Positions 61,221-64,000 of a stretch of 64,000 nt of DNA are shown in pieces. Below the pieces are notes generated by a model, which worked only from the letters and a program-made list of their open reading frames with translations, had not been told where the DNA came from and did no database searches. Every line of letters begins with the position of its first letter. Position 1 is the stretch's first letter. Origin of the DNA: Foliimonas ilicis (GTDB lineage Bacteria > Pseudomonadota > Alphaproteobacteria > Rhizobiales > Rhizobiaceae). A program made the translations under genes and the position numbers. The stretch lies in NCBI RefSeq assembly GCF_039939195.1, contig NZ_JBDUUH010000011.1, positions 124,001-188,000 of the forward strand, given 5' to 3'.

Positions 61221-61805
61221 TTACTCGATTGCCGACAGCGCCGTAGCCAGCCCTTTGAGCGACGCGGTTACGGTGATGGTTTCGCCAGCGGTCGTTAGGT
61301 AGGAGATGTCTGGGGCCGCATCTTTTGCGATCTGTTCGCGCAATATCGGCCCGACGGGCACTTTGCCGACGCAAACGACCTCATTGCATCCGTCCATGAC
61401 AACATTGACGGGGCTTTGCCGCCCCGGAAACTGCAACGACACCGATCCATCTGCTTTCGCGGAAGGCGGAGTGCGCAGGATCATGAACGGCTTTCCATCT
61501 TCGCTGGCTGCCAGAGACCAGCTAAAAACGGTTTGGCCGGACTGGTCCTCAATCACCTGACTGACATTGCAAATCCTTTGCTGCGCCTCGAGGTTCTCGT
61601 CGCAGATGAGGGTCCAGTTTTCGAATGGCTGGATGCTCCTGCGGTATTTGCCCAACGGCACGCCGGCAGGCAAAACGACATCGGATGGCTTGATCCTGAA
61701 ACCTGGTTGCGAAAGCTCCTGTCCGACAGAAGCGGGACTAGCGGACAGGACAAGGCAAGCCATGATCGCCAATCGATAGCTAACAGCGATGACTTGCCTG
61801 ATCAT
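61221..61805 (-). CDS. Invasion-associated locus B (IalB) family protein
   Basis: A 194-residue exported protein. A leader (LAIMACLVLSASPASVG) is followed by the IalB-type beta domain: FENWTLICDENLEAQQRICN (first cysteine pair), FMILRTPPSAKADGS and VVMDGCNEVVCVGKV (second pair). Bartonella IalB affects red-cell invasion; in other Rhizobiales the role is unknown. GAGG precedes the ATG, which lies seven bases after the adhesin stop, so it is co-transcribed with the adhesin. Confidence 0.88.
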   Translation of the reverse strand: MIRQVIAVSYRLAIMACLVLSASPASVGQELSQPGFRIKPSDVVLPAGVPLGKYRRSIQPFENWTLICDENLEAQQRICNVSQVIEDQSGQTVFSWSLAASEDGKPFMILRTPPSAKADGSVSLQFPGRQSPVNVVMDGCNEVVCVGKVPVGPILREQIAKDAAPDISYLTTAGETITVTASLKGLATALSAIE

Positions 61806-61812
61806 CCGGGCC

Positions 61813-64000
61813 TCAATTCAACGTGAAGCTCAGACCTGCGCCAGCTCCCCAGTGCCCGCCTGCAGTCGTGGCAGACAAATTGGCTCGGACCTTGCCATTG
61901 TCACTGGTGTAGCCGGCACCAAATGCCGCCGCCCCTTCGCCGCGCCAGACACCGCCGCCCAAGGCGACACTGACCTTTCCGGGATTGTCGTCGTAGCGGA
62001 GCGATGCAGCGGCCAAGCCGATCGCTGCAGCCTGTCTGGCTTCACTGCGAACCGAACCCATGTCCCGATTGAGCTGGCCGAACTTCTGGTCGGTGTAGTT
62101 GTTCGCCTCGCTAAGCGTGGTCGTCGCCACCTTGTCAGTATAGCTGTTGGCAGTGTCGATCGCGTAGCTGACGCGGGTGTCCGTGTAGGACTTGGCCGTA
62201 TCGAGCCCGTCCTTGAGCTGACCGACATTGACTGCATCATTATTGGCAACACCGGTTGCGACATTGGATATCAGAACCGGAGCATTCGGATCACCACCGA
62301 CGAGCGTCATGCTGTTTTTCTTGGTGCCGTCGGGATTGGTATCATATTTGACGGCATTCTGATCGAGCTCACCCAAGCCGCCTTCCAGGTTTTCGATCGC
62401 GGAGTTGGTGGCATGAAGCTGGCTGCCATTGATGGCATCGGTACTGTCTGCCGAGATCCGTCCGGCCGCGACATTGGTGACTGTTCGCTCAGCTCCGGCA
62501 TCACCCACGCTGACGGTTCCCACCGGCGCCGTGCCGGCGAAATCATAGTTTTGACCTCGGATGGTGGTTCCTGCCGTGCCGGTCGCGGTCTGTGTCTGCG
62601 AGCCTGCACCCAGCGCTACATCGTTGGCGTTGTTGGCGGTCGCACCTTGACCGATCGCCACCGCGCCATTGGCTCCCGTGGCCGTGGTCGCGCCATTGCC
62701 CATGGCGACGCTGCTGTCTCCATTAGCCACGGCGGTCGGGCCGACAGCGACGCTTTCCTGACCGACGGCCTGACTGTCCGCGCCCGTTGAATTGGCGTGG
62801 AAGTATTTGTTTCCACCGCCGCCAGCATTGCTAAGATCGGTAAGGCTCTGATTGACGGCCGCGAAGCTGTCGAACACCGAGGTATAGGTCGACCCCTGAA
62901 TATTGTAGGTCGGCCCGGTGATCGAACCGTTGGGATTGACGATCGAACCGCCGCCCAAACTGTTGGCGATGCTGCTCGAGAGACCGTAGAGCTGGCTGCC
63001 GTTGATGGCGTCCAGGCTGGCTACGGACACCTCACCGTCGGTGACGCCGGTAAGGACACGCGTTCCACCCGTTGAATTGTTGAAACGTACGATATCGCCA
63101 TCGGTCTGCGCCGCAACGGTAATGTCGCGGGTCGTTGCATCCTGACGGACGAGGCCGATATTGCCGCTGGTGATGTCGTCCTGAAGGTTGGCGATGTCGC
63201 CGGTATTGGTCTTCACCTGATCGTCGAGCGCAGTCAGCGCGCCGCCGACGGTGGTTTGACTGCCACCTTGTATGTTGTAGGTCGGGCCAGTGAAGATGCC
63301 GGTGGCCGGGTCGTAACCCGCACCGCCACCGAGAGCTGCGGCTGTGTCGGCCAGTCCCGTGTTGGTCGTGTTGAGCTGGCTGCCATTGATCGCATCGGTG
63401 CTGGTTGCCGACACTTCGCCATCGGTCAGGCCTGTAAGCGTACGGGTGGCTCCGCCCTGGGCATTGAAGGCCACCGTATCACCGTCCGTGCCTGCGCCGA
63501 CGGTGATCGGTGCATTGACGCCGGGTGCCGATTGCTGGACGAGACCGACAGTGCCGGAGGAAATGGCATCGTTCAAATCTGTGAGATTGCCGTCCACGGC
63601 GGCAAACGCGTCTCCTGCATTGTTATAATCGCCGCCCTGAATCGTGTAGGTCGGCACCGACAGCGTGCCATCAGGATTGACGACCGAGCCGCCGCCAAGC
63701 GCGATAGCGATGCTTTGGCTCGTGCCGAAAAGCTGGCTGCCATTGATAGCATCCGTGCTGGTCGCCGACACCTCGCCAGCGGTCAAGCCGGTGAGAGTGC
63801 GGGTGATTCCGCCCAACCCGTTGAAGGCCACCGTGTCGCCATCCGTCCCTGCACCGACTGTGATCGGTGCGTTGATGCCGGGTGCCGATTGCTGGACGAG
63901 GCCGATCGTGCCGGACGAGATCGCCTCGTTCAAATCCGTGAGATTGCCGTCCACGGCGGCAAACGCGTCTCCGGCATTGTTATAATCGCCGCCCTGAATC
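61813..64000 (-). CDS. Trimeric autotransporter adhesin, C-terminal part (YadA-like, gene continues outside window)
   Basis: At least 729 residues; the frame has no real start in the window, so the N-terminus is beyond the right edge. It has tandem stalk units of 119 residues with neck-type DAINGSQL motifs (four copies), a YadA-like head (VAMGNGATTATGANGAVAIG), a neck (NNDAVNVGQLKDGL), a coiled coil with repeated tyrosines (SYTDTRVSYAIDTANSYTDK), and a YadA anchor (SLRYDDNPGKVSVALGGGVW, then ending GAGLSFTLN). It resembles the Brucella BtaE-type adhesins, which mediate host-cell binding. IalB-like and membrane-anchored genes follow. Confidence 0.93.
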   Translation of the reverse strand, partial: IQGGDYNNAGDAFAAVDGNLTDLNEAISSGTIGLVQQSAPGINAPITVGAGTDGDTVAFNGLGGITRTLTGLTAGEVSATSTDAINGSQLFGTSQSIAIALGGGSVVNPDGTLSVPTYTIQGGDYNNAGDAFAAVDGNLTDLNDAISSGTVGLVQQSAPGVNAPITVGAGTDGDTVAFNAQGGATRTLTGLTDGEVSATSTDAINGSQLNTTNTGLADTAAALGGGAGYDPATGIFTGPTYNIQGGSQTTVGGALTALDDQVKTNTGDIANLQDDITSGNIGLVRQDATTRDITVAAQTDGDIVRFNNSTGGTRVLTGVTDGEVSVASLDAINGSQLYGLSSSIANSLGGGSIVNPNGSITGPTYNIQGSTYTSVFDSFAAVNQSLTDLSNAGGGGNKYFHANSTGADSQAVGQESVAVGPTAVANGDSSVAMGNGATTATGANGAVAIGQGATANNANDVALGAGSQTQTATGTAGTTIRGQNYDFAGTAPVGTVSVGDAGAERTVTNVAAGRISADSTDAINGSQLHATNSAIENLEGGLGELDQNAVKYDTNPDGTKKNSMTLVGGDPNAPVLISNVATGVANNDAVNVGQLKDGLDTAKSYTDTRVSYAIDTANSYTDKVATTTLSEANNYTDQKFGQLNRDMGSVRSEARQAAAIGLAAASLRYDDNPGKVSVALGGGVWRGEGAAAFGAGYTSDNGKVRANLSATTAGGHWGAGAGLSFTLN

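Noticed and set aside
61789..62790. 333-residue plus-strand open frame opposite the adhesin
   Set aside because: It is the antisense frame of repetitive adhesin DNA; no domain similarity and no start signal.

Overview
The window reads as chromosomal DNA of an alphaproteobacterium of the order Hyphomicrobiales, most likely family Brucellaceae (Brucella/Ochrobactrum type). The basis is the GC-rich coding style, the split b/b' ATP synthase operon, a RibB with a degenerate GTP cyclohydrolase half, a BacA/SbmA transporter, an IalB-family protein, RcnB and DUF1127 small proteins, a decaprenyl-type prenyl synthase, and Rhizobiales-type palindromic intergenic repeats. This taxonomic call is inference from recognised families; no 16S or other marker is present. 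No tRNA, rRNA, CRISPR array, phage or transposase was seen.

Layout. 1-8.2 kb: end of an unidentified gene, a DUF1801 gene, then a minus-strand run of histone deacetylase-like enzyme, xseB, pirin, dxs, GNAT, a small secreted protein, tlyA and an RNA uracil methyltransferase. 8.2-15.3 kb: panB-panC, a TetR/MFS divergent pair sharing a triple-palindrome operator, GNAT, aroC-ribBX and a small HTH protein. 15.3-25.4 kb: envelope and stress small proteins, fabI-histidine phosphatase, a DnaJ-class cochaperone, a lipoprotein, pdxH, an acyl-CoA dehydrogenase/enoyl-CoA hydratase pair and purD-arsC. 25.5-42.1 kb: a streptothricin-acetyltransferase-like GNAT, ubiA, DUF6101, Sua5 with an FAD-linked dehydrogenase, glyQ-glyS, a TPR/LysM protein, prenyl diphosphate synthase, a methyltransferase, an S49 peptidase, ispE-moaB. 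42.1-42.9 kb: a gene-poor island bounded by perfect 24-bp inverted repeats. 42.9-53.3 kb: glycosyltransferase, radical SAM, rnhB, the Fo operon atpI-B-E-F'-F, a cell-wall hydrolase, der with a YfgM-like partner, and a polysaccharide deacetylase. 53.3-64 kb: bacA, an MFS protein, a DUF1127/LysR divergent pair, M29 aminopeptidase, a Spx/ArsC-like protein, a 2H phosphoesterase, a MarR-GNAT fusion, and an operon of a trimeric autotransporter adhesin, an IalB-like protein and a membrane-anchored periplasmic protein.

The genes are mainly housekeeping: isoprenoid and quinone supply (dxs, ispE, prenyl synthase, ubiA), cofactors (pantothenate, riboflavin, PLP, Moco), translation (glyQS, Sua5, rRNA methylation, Der) and energy (Fo). 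Envelope and host-interaction functions cluster at the right end.

The most unusual signal is a family of about 200-230 bp palindromic elements lying mostly between convergent gene ends. One rearranged copy is inserted in frame inside glyS and must be translated as about 55 extra residues of the glycyl-tRNA synthetase beta subunit. The same glyS also carries a second long, lower-GC extra segment. Other points of interest are the inverted-repeat-bounded island, the adhesin operon with two candidate accessory proteins, and the three-site TetR operator.
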